A program made the translations under genes and the position numbers. 64,000 bases of DNA from Orientallactaga sibirica. Taxonomy: Eukaryota > Chordata > Mammalia > Rodentia > Dipodidae. The notes beneath the pieces are model-generated. The model saw only the letters and a list, made by a program, of their open reading frames with translations, was not told where the DNA came from and did not search any database. Shown here piece after piece: positions 21,266 through 31,790 of this stretch (position 1 is its first letter; every line of letters begins with the position of its first letter). Where the stretch lies: contig JAEOAD010001365.1 in the NCBI GenBank assembly GCA_036365145.1, forward strand, positions 5,001,001 through 5,065,000, read 5' to 3'.

Positions 21266-22424
21266 CCTTCTCTGTAATTATTTTGCACTCTCTCATGAGA
21301 AAGGTTGCCAAAAATCTTGATCTTGCTCTGTTAGCAGTGTCTCCAGGCCAGGATTCAGGGACAGTGGGCAGAGGGTCACAGTGCTGGGAGTGGCATTTTC
21401 GGCAGGCATGAATAGGTCCCTTAATTTCATGGTTTAACAATACGTTAGTTGACCTCAGTATAATTCCTATATTTTAGTCATTTATGTGTCATGACTCAGT
21501 ACCCATTCATTAAATATAGTGCTTTTCAAATGAAGGACGGAGATGAAAATCTTTCTTAATGATGACAAGGGATATAATTTAGTTTTATTTCTGTCATATC
21601 ACGGTGCCTGCGAGCTTGATTGTGGCTCAGGTCTCTCCATGGCGCCATAGCTAGATCCTCTTCGGGAAGGGGACCACTGCATGGGTGGCTCTGGTCAAAC
21701 TTGACAGAGAGGTTTGAGCCATTCCCAGGTTCATCCTGGGTCTGGCTTCATTTGAGCTACTTGACTAAGCAGATTGTCTCAGGGAAGACATGGCAGCTTT
21801 GGGGTGGGAGGTGACGGGGCAAGGAGAAGGCTGGGAAACAATGCAGTTTCTTGGGCTTTGGAGCCTCTTGGGAGCTGGATGAGGGGCGCATTGAGCCTGT
21901 GGTGTGTCCCCCTTTTCCTTGGCGGCTCCTCTTCCTGGCTTGCTGTCTTGATGGAGCGGCTCTGATTTGTGCTCACTGGAAACCATACTGCTTGGGACAC
22001 TCAGCAAGAAAGGTCTCATTCTGACAACTGGAAAGAGCCCCTGGCTTTCCCACTAGATGGCCCACAGTCTCCTGACGTCTGAGGCGAGGGACGACCTACT
22101 GAAAGTGGGCTTCCATTTTCCTTGTTGGTTCATGTGTTTGAGACTCGGCTCCGTGCCTCTTTGCTGTGAGCACCTAACTCTCTGTGACTCTAAAGGGCTG
22201 TTGAAATGATTACACTTTATTGGTCCAGAATGCCTGACAGAGCGGGAGGAGGTGGACTCGGTGCTTGGTATTTAGCTTCAAGAAGGTTTCCATTTTTGCA
22301 GATGTCTTGCAAAGAGACAACCACCACCTCCCAGTGAAGTCACATTGGGCACAGCTCTGGACTCACCAAGGGCTCTTTTGGGCATCAGCAGACACTGAAT
22401 ACTATTTGTATGTAATAACAACTC
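21266..22424. other. Repeat-free interval
   Basis: About 1.15 kb with no recognised element. Positions 21455-21610 are AT-rich with TGTCATGACTCAGTAC, an AP-1/MARE-like TGACTCA core, and might be conserved non-coding DNA. Confidence 0.35.
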
Positions 22425-22615
22425 CTGGGCTGGGTGTGGTGGTGCATGCCTCTATTCCCAGCACTTCAGAGGCTGAGGCGGGAGGATCTGAAGTTCAAGG
22501 CTAACCTGGGCTTTACAACAAGTTCCAAGACAGAATGCTCTACATAGGAAGACTATGTCTCAACAAACAAACAAACAAACAAACAAACAAACAAACAAAC
22601 AAACAAACAAAACAG
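22425..22615 (+). mobile_element. B1-like SINE with (CAAA)n tail
   Basis: GCTGGGTGTGGTGGTGCATG, CCCAGCACTTCAGAGG and AAGTTCAAGGCTAACCTGGG are followed by about 12 CAAA units (22562-22612). Confidence 0.9.
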
Positions 22616-23674
22616 AAGAAAAAAGAAAAAAAATTCCTGTTCCCCAGTGTATCTAAGAGCAGTGGGCACCTCTCTGGTTTCAGATTTTAGATCTCGTAGG
22701 CCTTCTGTGCTTGGCTTTTCCTGGCATGATTTGAAAGGGAAGTGGCTGTGGGCTGCAAGGGTTGCAGAGCCCTGGGCCGGGAGTCAGCATGTAGCCTTGT
22801 GTCTGAGGTTTTGCTGTCATGTTCCTCCCTTTGGGCTTGCTGGTTTCTCCATCTGTGACATGACTCAGGCTATTCGAGCTCTGGGAGCCTCTCTCTTGTC
22901 TGTCTTCTGCTCTTGACTGGCAAGTGTCTCTGAAGTGTGGGCAGTGTGTGTGAGCCAGGAACCTGGGGAGGGTGGGAGTCTCAGTGTCTGTGTACTGGAG
23001 TTCATGCTGGGTGATCGTTGCAGTGAGAGGCGGCTTGGCAGGGCCACAGGACCGTAGTGAGGCCTCCTGGAGGCAGCTTCATGCAGGAGGAAGGGGCTGG
23101 TGAAACTCAGGGTACACAGTGAGGCATGTGTCCACGTGGTGATGGCAGGGCTGGTGGCACAGCTGATGGATAGGGTCACTCCGGCAAGCCTGCAATTTCT
23201 ACGCGGGAAGCAAAGACACCAGGACATGAGGAGTGATTCCTGCTCGGCCTCTCCTCACGCGGACAGTGCCATTCCCCCGGGCCCTAAGGGCGTTCCTCGT
23301 CCTGCGTCAGGAGTAGAGTTCTGGAGCATGGGGTATATGGAAGAGACGTCTTCCTTCTGAGCTTCGAGAGACAAGGGCTGCCATTAGCTGACCTCGGGAC
23401 TCTTAAGGTTCCTGCTAAAAGGAAGCTGCTCTTCTTAAATGTGGGATTTCAAAGGGCCTGTGAGTGTCTGTGTTCCAGCTCTGGGCATGCCAGGCCCTGC
23501 CCTTTTCCTCTGTGTATTTTATTGCCATGCCACCTGGTCCACACTAGAGCTGAGTCTCCATGCTTCAAAGAGCTTCAGGAGAATGCTGGGGTCCTTGCAG
23601 TGTCCGAGGACCACTAGGACCACCTCTGTTCCCCCTTCAGAGTCACAAGTTGCACAAAGCCCAGAGGACAGGGT
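22616..23674. other. Unassigned interval
   Basis: About 1 kb without a recognised repeat. A 120-codon minus frame (22865-23227) and plus frames of 86-110 codons show no domain. Confidence 0.4.
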
Positions 23675-23730
23675 ACTGGGGCCTTTGGCATGTGACACAA
23701 GTGCTCCACCATTGAACCATGCCCCAACCC
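23675..23730 (-). mobile_element. ID-like SINE fragment
   Basis: On the minus strand: GGGTTGGGGCATGGTTCAATGG, TGGAGCACTTG, then CCAAAGGCCCC. This is the ID head with changes. Confidence 0.55.
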
Positions 23731-23785
23731 ACAAGGAGCTGTCAACGTTCTTGTTTCAGTTTCAAGAGTGAAAAGATATGCAATA

Positions 23786-24165
23786 GCTTTTTTTTTTTTT
23801 TTTTTTTTTTTGGCTTGGGTGCATGTGTGTATGATGTATTCACATGTATGTGCGCTTATAAGGCCCAATGTGTGTGTGTGTGTGGGGGTGCTCACTGACG
23901 TGCCTGCAGCAGAATGTCAGGTGTCCCACTACATCTCTCTTCTGCCTGTTCTTATTGGAACTGGAGTCTACGTCTAACACCCGAGTTTGCGGTTTTTCAC
24001 AAGCTCAGGCGCTTCCCTGGTCTCTGCTCCCCTTTATGGGACTGGGGTTACAGGGGCATGTGGCCGTGTCCAGTTGTTTATGTGGGAGCTGGAGATTTGA
24101 GCTGGGCCAGTTTCAGGCCCTCATGCTCACATAGCAAGTTCATCTCTCCAGCCTGCCAATGGCTT
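23786..24165 (-). mobile_element. B4-like SINE with poly-T start
   Basis: A T run of about 26 at 23789-23812, then TG-rich sequence, a composite middle and an end resembling GCAAGTTCATCTCTCCAGCC. B4-type composite read in reverse. Confidence 0.6.
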
Positions 24166-24289
24166 TAATTCTTCCCTGGGGCACATGTCTTGTTTTCTAG
24201 AGCCCAGGGCATGGACAGTTTGGGGTAGTGGGTCTAGTGTGGCTTTGGGAGGTCAAGTCCCCACAGGAAGCAGAAAACAGACTCAAAGC

Positions 24290-24395
24290 TCAAATGTTAC
24301 TGGGCATGGGATAATTCCAGCATTTGTGAAGCTGAGGCAGGAGGATCATGAGTTTGAAGTTACATAGCAAGACACTGACTAAAAAAAAAAAACCC
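24290..24395 (+). mobile_element. B1-like SINE fragment
   Basis: ACTGGGCATGGGATAATTCC, GAAGCTGAGGCAGGAGG and ATCATGAGTTTGAAG, with an A-rich tail at 24381-24393. Confidence 0.65.
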
Positions 24396-24399
24396 TCAA

Positions 24400-24795
24400 A
24401 TAGTTCAAAAAGAAGAAAGACTTAGAGAGGGATTCTAACAAAGGAGCAGATGTGTTAGGAGTCCTTCGGGTAGGTGTGGTGGGTCCACTGCGGAAGAGGG
24501 GGTGGAAAGAATGTAAGAGCCGAAGGAAGAGTAGGGCTCCTTACAACGTGCTCCTCCAGACACAAAATGGCCTGGATATCCATGACCTCACAGTGCCTGA
24601 CACTACCTACACAAGACCACCATAATAGGAGGAAAAGATCATGACATCAAACTGAAAAGAGAGACTGATTGACAGGGGGAGGGGATATGATGGAGAGTGG
24701 AGTTTCATAGGGAAAAGAGGGAATTACCATGGGATATTGTCTATAATTATGGAAGTTGTCAATAATAAAAAATAAAATTTAACAAAAACAAACAA
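24400..24795 (+). mobile_element. L1 3' UTR and poly-A tail
   Basis: GGAAAGAATGTAAGAGCCG, CTCCAGACACAAAATGGCC, CATGACCTCACAGTG and CCTACACAAGACC correspond to rodent L1 3' UTR words. ATTACCATGGGATATTGTC and GGAAGTTGTCAATAATAAA lead into an A-rich tail. Only the 3' end is present. Confidence 0.65.
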
Positions 24796-25045
24796 ACAAA
24801 AATCCCCACAAAAAATAAAAAAGAGAGAACCATCCTGGATAGACCCAAACCCAAGTTTGCACTGAGCTCAGGTGAAGGGCTTCCCTCCACCTGTTTCATT
24901 CTCCTATTGGTCACGTGAACACCAATTATAGTTCATGTCTCATAAGTGTGAAGATGAGATGAGACAATTAGGCATGAGCACTTATTTATTTTGGAGGAGC
25001 ACATTTATTCATGTACTGGGCCTTAATAAAGTCCTTATATGGAGC
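24796..25045. other. Unassigned sequence
   Basis: Nothing recognised. AT-rich from about 24920. Confidence 0.35.
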
Positions 25046-25430
25046 ATTTACTTGTGTCATTACTTTGACAGAATGCCTGTCAGAAGTACCATAGGGAGAC
25101 AGCATTTATTTTGGCTCAAGTTCAAGGGGTGCAGTCCGTCAGAGCCAGGAGACATGGGGGTGGAGTGGCTCACCACGGTGGGGCCAGGAGTGAGACAGCT
25201 AGTCGTGGCACAGTAATCTGTCCTATTACATTGGCTGACAAGGAAACAGAGGGCGGGGGCTGCAAGTGGGGTGGGGAGAGCTGAGTCTGCTCTCCAGGCA
25301 GCTTCTACCTCTACCAGCCATGCTTCCCACCCCAAAGTTGTTCAACCTCCCCAGACAGCACCACCAGCTGGCGATCAGGTGTTCAGACACAGGAGCCTGT
25401 GGGGGGCATGTCCTATCCGGACCACAGCAG
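25046..25430 (-). mobile_element. MaLR-type LTR
   Basis: Antisense LTR: TTACTTTGACAGAATGCC, GCATTTATTTTGGCTCAAG, CCCCAGACAGCACCACCAG, TGGCGATCAGGTGTTC and GTGGGGGGCATGTCC. Nearly complete but diverged. Confidence 0.65.
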
Positions 25431-25434
25431 CCAA

Positions 25435-25436
<2 letters not shown>

Positions 25437-25470
<34 letters not shown>
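25437..25470 (+). repeat. (GT)n microsatellite
   Basis: About 16 uninterrupted GT units directly at the edge of the LTR remnant. Confidence 0.95.
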
Positions 25471-26609
25471 ACAATCTGTGTTAGAGTGCCACGTGGTGAG
25501 GCAACCAGGAACTTGTTGTTCACTCCTGAGCATTCGTGCCCTCCCTGGAAGAGGCTTGTTCATGCGACAATGGGAACTTGTCACAGAGGGGCGAGGAGGG
25601 TGTGGATTTGGTCACCTCATCTGAAAAAAGTGCATTAGGAGTTTATGTAATGGGTTGGCTGGGCACAGGCTCTCTTGAGGGTTGTGTGAAGTGGGGAGGC
25701 ACCTTGTTTTCCATGCAGACAATGGATACTGGATAAGTGCTAATGCCTGGCTGGGAGGGGTCTCCTTAACCAGGACGTGGGGGTCTTCGCCTTATTATCT
25801 ATTGCTTGTGTGGGAGTTGGGTCAGTTGGTAGGATGCACCCCCATCCTCACTGCAGTCATATACGGAGCCATCCCCCTGCCTGGCTGCTCAGTCCCAGCT
25901 TCCAGACCTCTGGAGAACAAAGGCGTCACTGTGTTGAGATAGGAAGCGTCCCTCAGCTGGGTGGGCACACGTCTACCTTGGAGCCTGGGGACCAGAAACA
26001 CCCCAAAGCAGCATGGAAGAGCTGGCTGCTAGAGCTGTTTGGGTGGTGAGTTGTACCCTTTATTTATGTTTCTCTGAAAAACAACCGATGTGTTTTGATG
26101 ATTTCTGAAGAGTTTAAAAACAATATAGTTAATTGCTATGAGTAATTTCAGAGCTCATTAATGTAATAAATCTCTGGAGGGAAATATTCTTAGTTAACGA
26201 TCAGCATAAAATCGGAGCGTCTCACATAGTAAATGGAGTCTCTAGCTTGTCCTACAGTGAAGCCAGGATGGTGGCCATGGGACACAGAAGGGGGACCCCA
26301 TTTGCCAACTGTGTGGCTGACCGATGTCCCCACATGAGCCTCACTCCTGCCCCCTGGTGCTCTGCCATGGGGGACCTGAAGGAATTCAAGCTCACTGGCA
26401 GCATCACCCACAGGTTTCGTGGCTTTAGGGATCTTGGTACTCCAACCCGATGAAGTTTGTTCAACATTAGAAAAGAATAATTACCCACAAAGCATGGTGC
26501 AGTTCCCATAGGTGGTCACATCAATGGCCCAAACTTCTTCTAAGCCCAGGGAGAACTCCTGACTCTCAAAGCCCCCAAAGCATCCCTCCACCAGGCATCT
26601 CCACTGACC
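25471..26609. other. Repeat-free interval
   Basis: About 1.1 kb with no recognised repeat or gene. It contains the candidate element at 26050-26235. Confidence 0.4.
26050..26235. promoter_or_regulatory. Candidate conserved non-coding element
   Basis: A sharply AT-rich block in GC-richer surroundings, with AATATAGTTAATTGCTATG, GAGCTCATTAATGTAATAAA and CTTAGTTAACGATCAGC. Several TAATT/ATTA cores and GTTAA half-sites are present, with no repeat similarity. Confidence 0.35.
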
Positions 26610-27048
26610 CAGGTGTTGGTTTTCTGTTGCTATGACAAAGTACTTGACGTAAGCAACTCAGAGGGGAAAGAGCTTAGTTTGGCTCTTGGTTTCAGGGTTC
26701 AGCCCACAGTCACTTGATTCTGTGTGGTGAGGCAAGGCTTGATGGTAGGAGCATGGCGTGGAGTAAAGTGGTTCATTTCATGAGGGACAGGAGGTGGAAA
26801 GGGACAGGAGAGACAAGATAGATCCTTCTAGAACATGCTGTCAGTGACCTATTTCCTCTAGCCGGGCCTCACCTCCTGCCTTTCCCCACCTCCCAAAATG
26901 CCAGTGTGGTACGAATCCAGCAAGGGGTTCAGTCCACTGGTGAGGTCAGATCTTTTAGGGTCCATTCACTTTCCCAGAGCCTCTCAGATGCAACCAAACC
27001 TTTAGCACAGGAACCTGTGGGGTCGTTTTCCATCCTGGCCATGCCACG
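26610..27048 (-). mobile_element. MaLR-type LTR
   Basis: Antisense LTR words: TTTTCTGTTGCTATGACAAA, GGGAAAGAGCTTAGTTTGGC, ATTTCCTCTAGCCGGGCC, CACCTCCCAAAATGCC and GCACAGGAACCTGTGGGG. The orientation is minus. No internal viral sequence is attached. Confidence 0.7.
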
Positions 27049-27137
27049 CTACTCAAGCCAGGCCTCTCTAGCTATCAGATCCAGACTAAGGAGTCCAAGC
27101 CCCCTTCATGCTCTGCCATCTACTTTTGTGTGGTCAT

Positions 27138-28460
27138 CATCGACTCGGAGATCCCTCCTGGGACCTGCAGACCTGTCACTGACTCTGAGATCCCTCTTGG
27201 GACCTGCAGACCCATCACTGACTCTGAGATCCCTCCTGTGACCTGCAGACCCATCACCAACTCTGAGATCCCTCTTGGGACCTGAAGACCTGTCACTGAC
27301 TCTGAGATCCCTCCTGTGACCTGCAGACCCATCACTGATCCCTCCTGTGACCTGAGACCCCCTCTCTGGGACCTGCAGACCCATCACTGACTCTGAGATC
27401 CCTCCTGTGACCTGCAGACCCATCACTGACTCTGAGATCCCTCCTGGGACCTGCAGACCTATCACCGACTCTGAGATCCCTCCTGGGACCTGCAGACCCG
27501 TCACTGACTCTGAGATCCCTCCTGTGACCTGCAGACCCATCACTGACTCTGATCCCCTCTTGGGACCTGCAGACCCATCCTCTGAGATCCCTCCTGTGAC
27601 CTGCAGACCCATCACTGACTCTGAGATCCCTCCTGTGACCTGCAGACCCATCACTGACTCTGAGATCCCTCCTGTGACCTGCAGACCCATCACCGACTCT
27701 GAGATCCCTCCTGTGACCTGCAGACCCATCACTGACTCTGAGATCCCCCCTGTGACCTGCAGACCCATCACTGACTCTGAGATCCCTCCTGTGACCTGCA
27801 GACCCATCACTGACTCTGAGATCCCTCCTGTGACCTGCAGACCCATCACTGACTCTGAGATCCCTCCTGTGACCTGCAGACCCATCACTGACTCTGAGAT
27901 CCCTCCTGTGACCTGCAGACCCATCACTGACTCTGAGATCCCTCCTGTGACCTGCAGACCCATCACTGACTCTGAGATCCCCCCTGTGACCTGCAGACCC
28001 ATCACTGACTCTGAGATCCCTCCTGTGACCTGCAGACCCATCACTGACTCTGAGATCCCTCCTGTAACCTGCAGACCCATCACTGACTCTGAGATCCCCC
28101 CTGTGACCTGCAGACCCATCACTGACTCTGAGATCCCTCCTATGACCTGCAGACCCATCACTGACTCTGAGATCCCTCCTGTAACCTGCAGACCCATCAC
28201 TGACTCTGAGATCCCTCTTGGGACCTGCAGACCCATCACTGACTCTGAGATCCCTCCTGTGACCTGCAGACCCATCACTGACTCTGAGATCCCTCCTGTG
28301 ACCTGCAGACCCATCACTGACTCTGAGATCCCTCCTGTGACCTGCAGACCCATCACTGACTCTGAGATCCCTCCTGTGATCTGCAGATCCATCATTGACT
28401 CTGAAATCACTCCTATGACCTGTAGCCCATTGCTGACTCTGAGATCCCTCCTGTGACTTG
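27138..28460. repeat. 39-bp minisatellite
   Basis: About 34 tandem units of 39 bp built from GACCTGCAGACCC, ATCACTGACTCTGAG and ATCCCTCCTGT. Units near the left end carry a CCTGGGACC or CTTGGGACC variant, while the central ones are almost uniform. Two short deletions occur at 27330-27370 and 27548-27585. Because 39 is a multiple of three and the unit lacks stops in several frames, long open frames appear on both strands (491 and 381 codons minus, 349 plus). Confidence 0.97.
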
Positions 28461-29365
28461 CTGTGACCACAGAACAAAGAAGACCCATCACTGGAGGCTT
28501 GACCTGCAACCCATCATGACTCTGAGATCTTGCAGCTGCAGGCTCTTCTGATCCCTCCTGGGACCTGCAGGCCTTCATCACTCTGAGAATGTGCCTGCAG
28601 ACCCATCAGCCTGTTGGAGGATTAGAACCAGACCCTGACTCTGAGATCCCTCCTCCTCCAACCATCACTGATAGCTGATCCCTCCTGTGACCTCAGAATG
28701 CTCTGGCAGTCCCTCCTATCAGACCCATCAGAGGGATCCCTCCTGTGACAACCCATCACCAACTCTGAGATGAGTTGGGACCAGCAGACCCATCACCGAC
28801 CTGAGTTTGGGGTGTTTTGTCACTGACTCTGAGATTCTTATGGAGGCTCAGATCCCTACTGACCTGCAGACCCATCCTTTGCTCTGAGATCCTTTTCTTC
28901 CTGCAAACCCATCCCTGACTCTAGATCCCTCCTATGACCTGCAGACCCATCACCAACACTGGCTTGTAATTGGAGTCAGGAATGTTTCCCAATGGTCCAG
29001 GTGTTGACCCATCAGGCTCTGAGATCCGGCCTGTGACTGATGACCCATCCTCTTGATGGTAAAAGCTTGGGAAGAAGTGACCCATCGGGGCTGGAGGATC
29101 CCTCCTTAGCAGTTAGAGGCATTTGCCTGCATCCCTCCAAAGGACCCATCACTGGTTCAATCCCCCCAGGACCCATGTGACTCCAGATGCTGTGACCTGG
29201 GGACCCACATGCATCTGGAGTTCATCCAGTGACCTGGCAGGCCCATCACCAACTCTGAACCATGCAGACCCATCACTGACTCTCTCTCTCTCTAATAAAT
29301 AACTTTTAAGAACTGACCTGCAGAAATCAAACTCTGAGGGTGAGTGGGGACCCATCAGTGACTCT
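28461..29365. other. Mosaic of 39-bp repeat words, SINE words and flank
   Basis: Short pieces (about 5-25 nt) of the 39-bp unit alternate with unrelated sequence. At 29087-29310 the unrelated pieces are, in order, those of a tRNA-headed SINE: GGGGCTGGAG, CTTAGCAGTTAGAGGCATTT, AAAGGACCCA, GGTTCAATCCCCCCAGG, ACATGCATCTGGAGTTC, CTCTCTCTAATAAATAA. A flank word, CCTCTTGATGGTAAAAGCTTG minus its ends, occurs at both 29050 and 29399. This looks like a merged consensus of misaligned copies rather than a natural sequence. Confidence 0.7.
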
Positions 29366-29449
29366 GAGAGGAAGGTTATTGTCATTGGGCTGATGTTTCC
29401 TCTTGATGGTAAAAGCTTGAGCAAGTGGGGACCATGGTTTCAGTTAAAG

Positions 29450-29785
29450 ATTAAAGCCAAAGGTTTACGTTTGTGTGTGTAAGTGTGGGCCCATGTGCAT
29501 CCTAGTGTGTGTATGGAGGTCAGAAGTCAATCTTGGGTGTGGGTACTCATTTTCCGCCTTGTTCAAGGCAGGGTCTCTTCTTGCTCAATGATGTTCACCA
29601 AGCGAACTGTGCCGTGACCTTCCAGGGATTCTCCTGCTCCCTCCTATTATGCCATAGGCATGCTGGGACTGCAGACCCTTAGGCTACTGTGTCTAGCTTT
29701 AAGTGCTTCTAGGGACCTAAACTCAGTTCTCACGCTGGGTGAAAAGTGCTTTATCCAGCCATCCATTTCCCCAGCACCCCTCAAA
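29450..29785 (-). mobile_element. B4-like SINE
   Basis: TG-rich start, GGAGGTCAGAAGTCAATC, AAGGCAGGGTCTCTTC, GGCATGCTGGGACTGC and CAGCCATCCATTTCCCCAGC follow antisense B4 order. Confidence 0.6.
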
Positions 29786-31529
29786 TTAAAATATTAATTA
29801 TTTGAGGCTTTAGTGCAGCAGCTCAGTTGGCAGAAGTTTGTTTCCCTGGACTACTCTCTGTGTCCCTGTCATCTTCAGTGTGTCCTCCTGCCATGCCACT
29901 GGCTGTGACCTCTTAGGGGCGACTCGAGGCTTAGAAGGAAACAAAGACAGATACAAGTAATAGAGTGGAAGCTGGGAGCAGGCGGTCGGCAGCCCTGTCT
30001 AACCAGTATTGGTTTCATTTATACACACAGAGAAAAGCTTTGGCAACAACTTTCTTTTATCAAATATAGAAAAAGCATGGGAACGGTGGGGGGAGAGGGA
30101 TAAGGTCAGCCGATGTAGGAATGAGGCGGCTGTAGCCTGCTTTTCTGCACTTACTATCTTCTGTACAAGGTCAGGCCCATACAAACAGTCCAAGAGGAGG
30201 AATTAAGGAGGGCTGTGCCCCACTCTGGTCCCTGCTGGTTCAGCTGGAGGTAGACCTGGCTGGGCCTGTTTCAATGGCTTCTATTGGTTGTGGTCCTCCA
30301 CATCCTCCTGAGCTTAGAGACACCAGGAACCCTGTGAAGTCACTTCTGTTTTCTTTCTGGTCTCTTCCCAGTGGCCTCTGGTATGGATGCAGAGCTATGA
30401 GAGTGGGTGGCACACTTCCCTCTCATGAGCTGGGGAGTCCATGTGGTGAGGAGCGGGGGCGGTGGGCCGAGAGCTCACTGAAGGCTCTTTGAGCGGCTGT
30501 CTTCACCTGCTTCACCTCTGCAGCATGAGAACATCAGGGGATCGAGGCACGGGGGCTGCCACCCAATAGGGTCCCAGGGTCCCATCCTCCCAAGAGCCAC
30601 CTCCAACAGCTACAGAACAGTCAAAAGAAGCTAGTCAGTCATTTGGGCAAACAAGGAACCCAGGAAGCAGACGTGGCTCTAGTGAGTGGGGTCTCCTTAC
30701 AGGATTTCCATACGGTTCCATTCTTGTGTACGTTCATCATACTTCGAAAAAGACTTCCACTCGTCCCCATGGTGATAGGAGAGAAACCTTAAAAGACATT
30801 TTACCACCCAATCAGTACTGCCTTGGAAATTAAAGGAAAAAGGAGGGGTAGCCTGGGGTAAGCTTCTGGCTCAAGGTTGGCCAGAGGACACTCTCTGGAT
30901 TTGCCCTAGACCTTCCTGGTCAGTGGTACCCAGAGGGAAGGGTTTTGAGCCAGGACTTTGCGGCCATGTTGGTGTGGGTGGTATAATGGAGGCTGGAAAA
31001 TTCAAGAGTGCAGAGCGCGTTTGTACTTCGTTTCGTTTCTGCTCGGAGGCAGCAGACACTCTCTAATAGTGCTAGTTAGTTTTGTCAAAGACTTTGAGCA
31101 GGAAAATATGTCACTGTGGTCCATGAATTACCCATGCCACTGGGAAGTGTGTTTCTTTACTTAACTTTCTCTATTCGAAGCAAACTTATGCCTGCACCCC
31201 CCCTTCTTGTAAGCCTAGAAAAAAAATATCCTAACCCCTCAGACAGTGACATTACTGTCACCTGCTTAAAATAGTATGACGTTCTTCAAGTCTGAGAACA
31301 CTCTCTAGGGCTCTCTGTTTTCCATGAAAGCATTTATTTCAGTCAAAATACTTCATCTTTTTCTCTACTCTGACACTTCACCAAAAAGGAGTTGCAAGAC
31401 AATATAGCAACTCAGACCTACCATGTGACTTCTAAGGGAAAGCTCTCCTTTCTCTGCTGATAAGCCCTGTCACACTGGGAACCGCCAGTGCCTGTGGGGA
31501 AGAATTGCCTTCTCGGTGGTCCTGGGGGC
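29786..31529. other. Repeat-free interval
   Basis: About 1.7 kb with no recognised SINE, LTR or gene. Frames are 72 codons or fewer apart from the one starting at 31505. Nothing supports an exon. Confidence 0.4.
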
Positions 31530-31790
31530 TACCCATGTGTTGGGGGTCTGGAGCGGTCTCAGGAGAGGCTGTGAGGAGTTGGGAGGGTCTCCAAATGATG
31601 GGAGGAAGAGCTCCACAGTCTTGGAGTGGCTTGGGGGGGCCTGGGGGGGGGGTTCCAGAGGCTGAGAGGGTCTCTAAGAAGCTTGGAGGGGCCCCAGAGG
31701 CTGGGAGGAAGCTTCAGAAACCAGGAGGGATTGAAGGGGCTGAGGGCACCTCCAGGGAGCTGCGAGGGACTCCAGGTGCTGGGATGGGTG
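31530..31790 (+). repeat. Degenerate G-rich repeat
   Basis: Imperfect words such as CCAGAGGCTGAGAGGG, CCAGAGGCTGGGAGG and AGGTGCTGGGATGGG recur at irregular 20-40 bp spacing, with runs of seven to nine G at about 31633-31650. It resembles an old minisatellite. A 155-codon frame across it is explained by the low complexity. Confidence 0.55.

Noticed and set aside
27106..28581. 491-codon minus frame and 349-codon plus frame as repeat proteins
   Set aside because: The 39-bp unit lacks stops in several frames on both strands. No promoter, splice or domain evidence exists.
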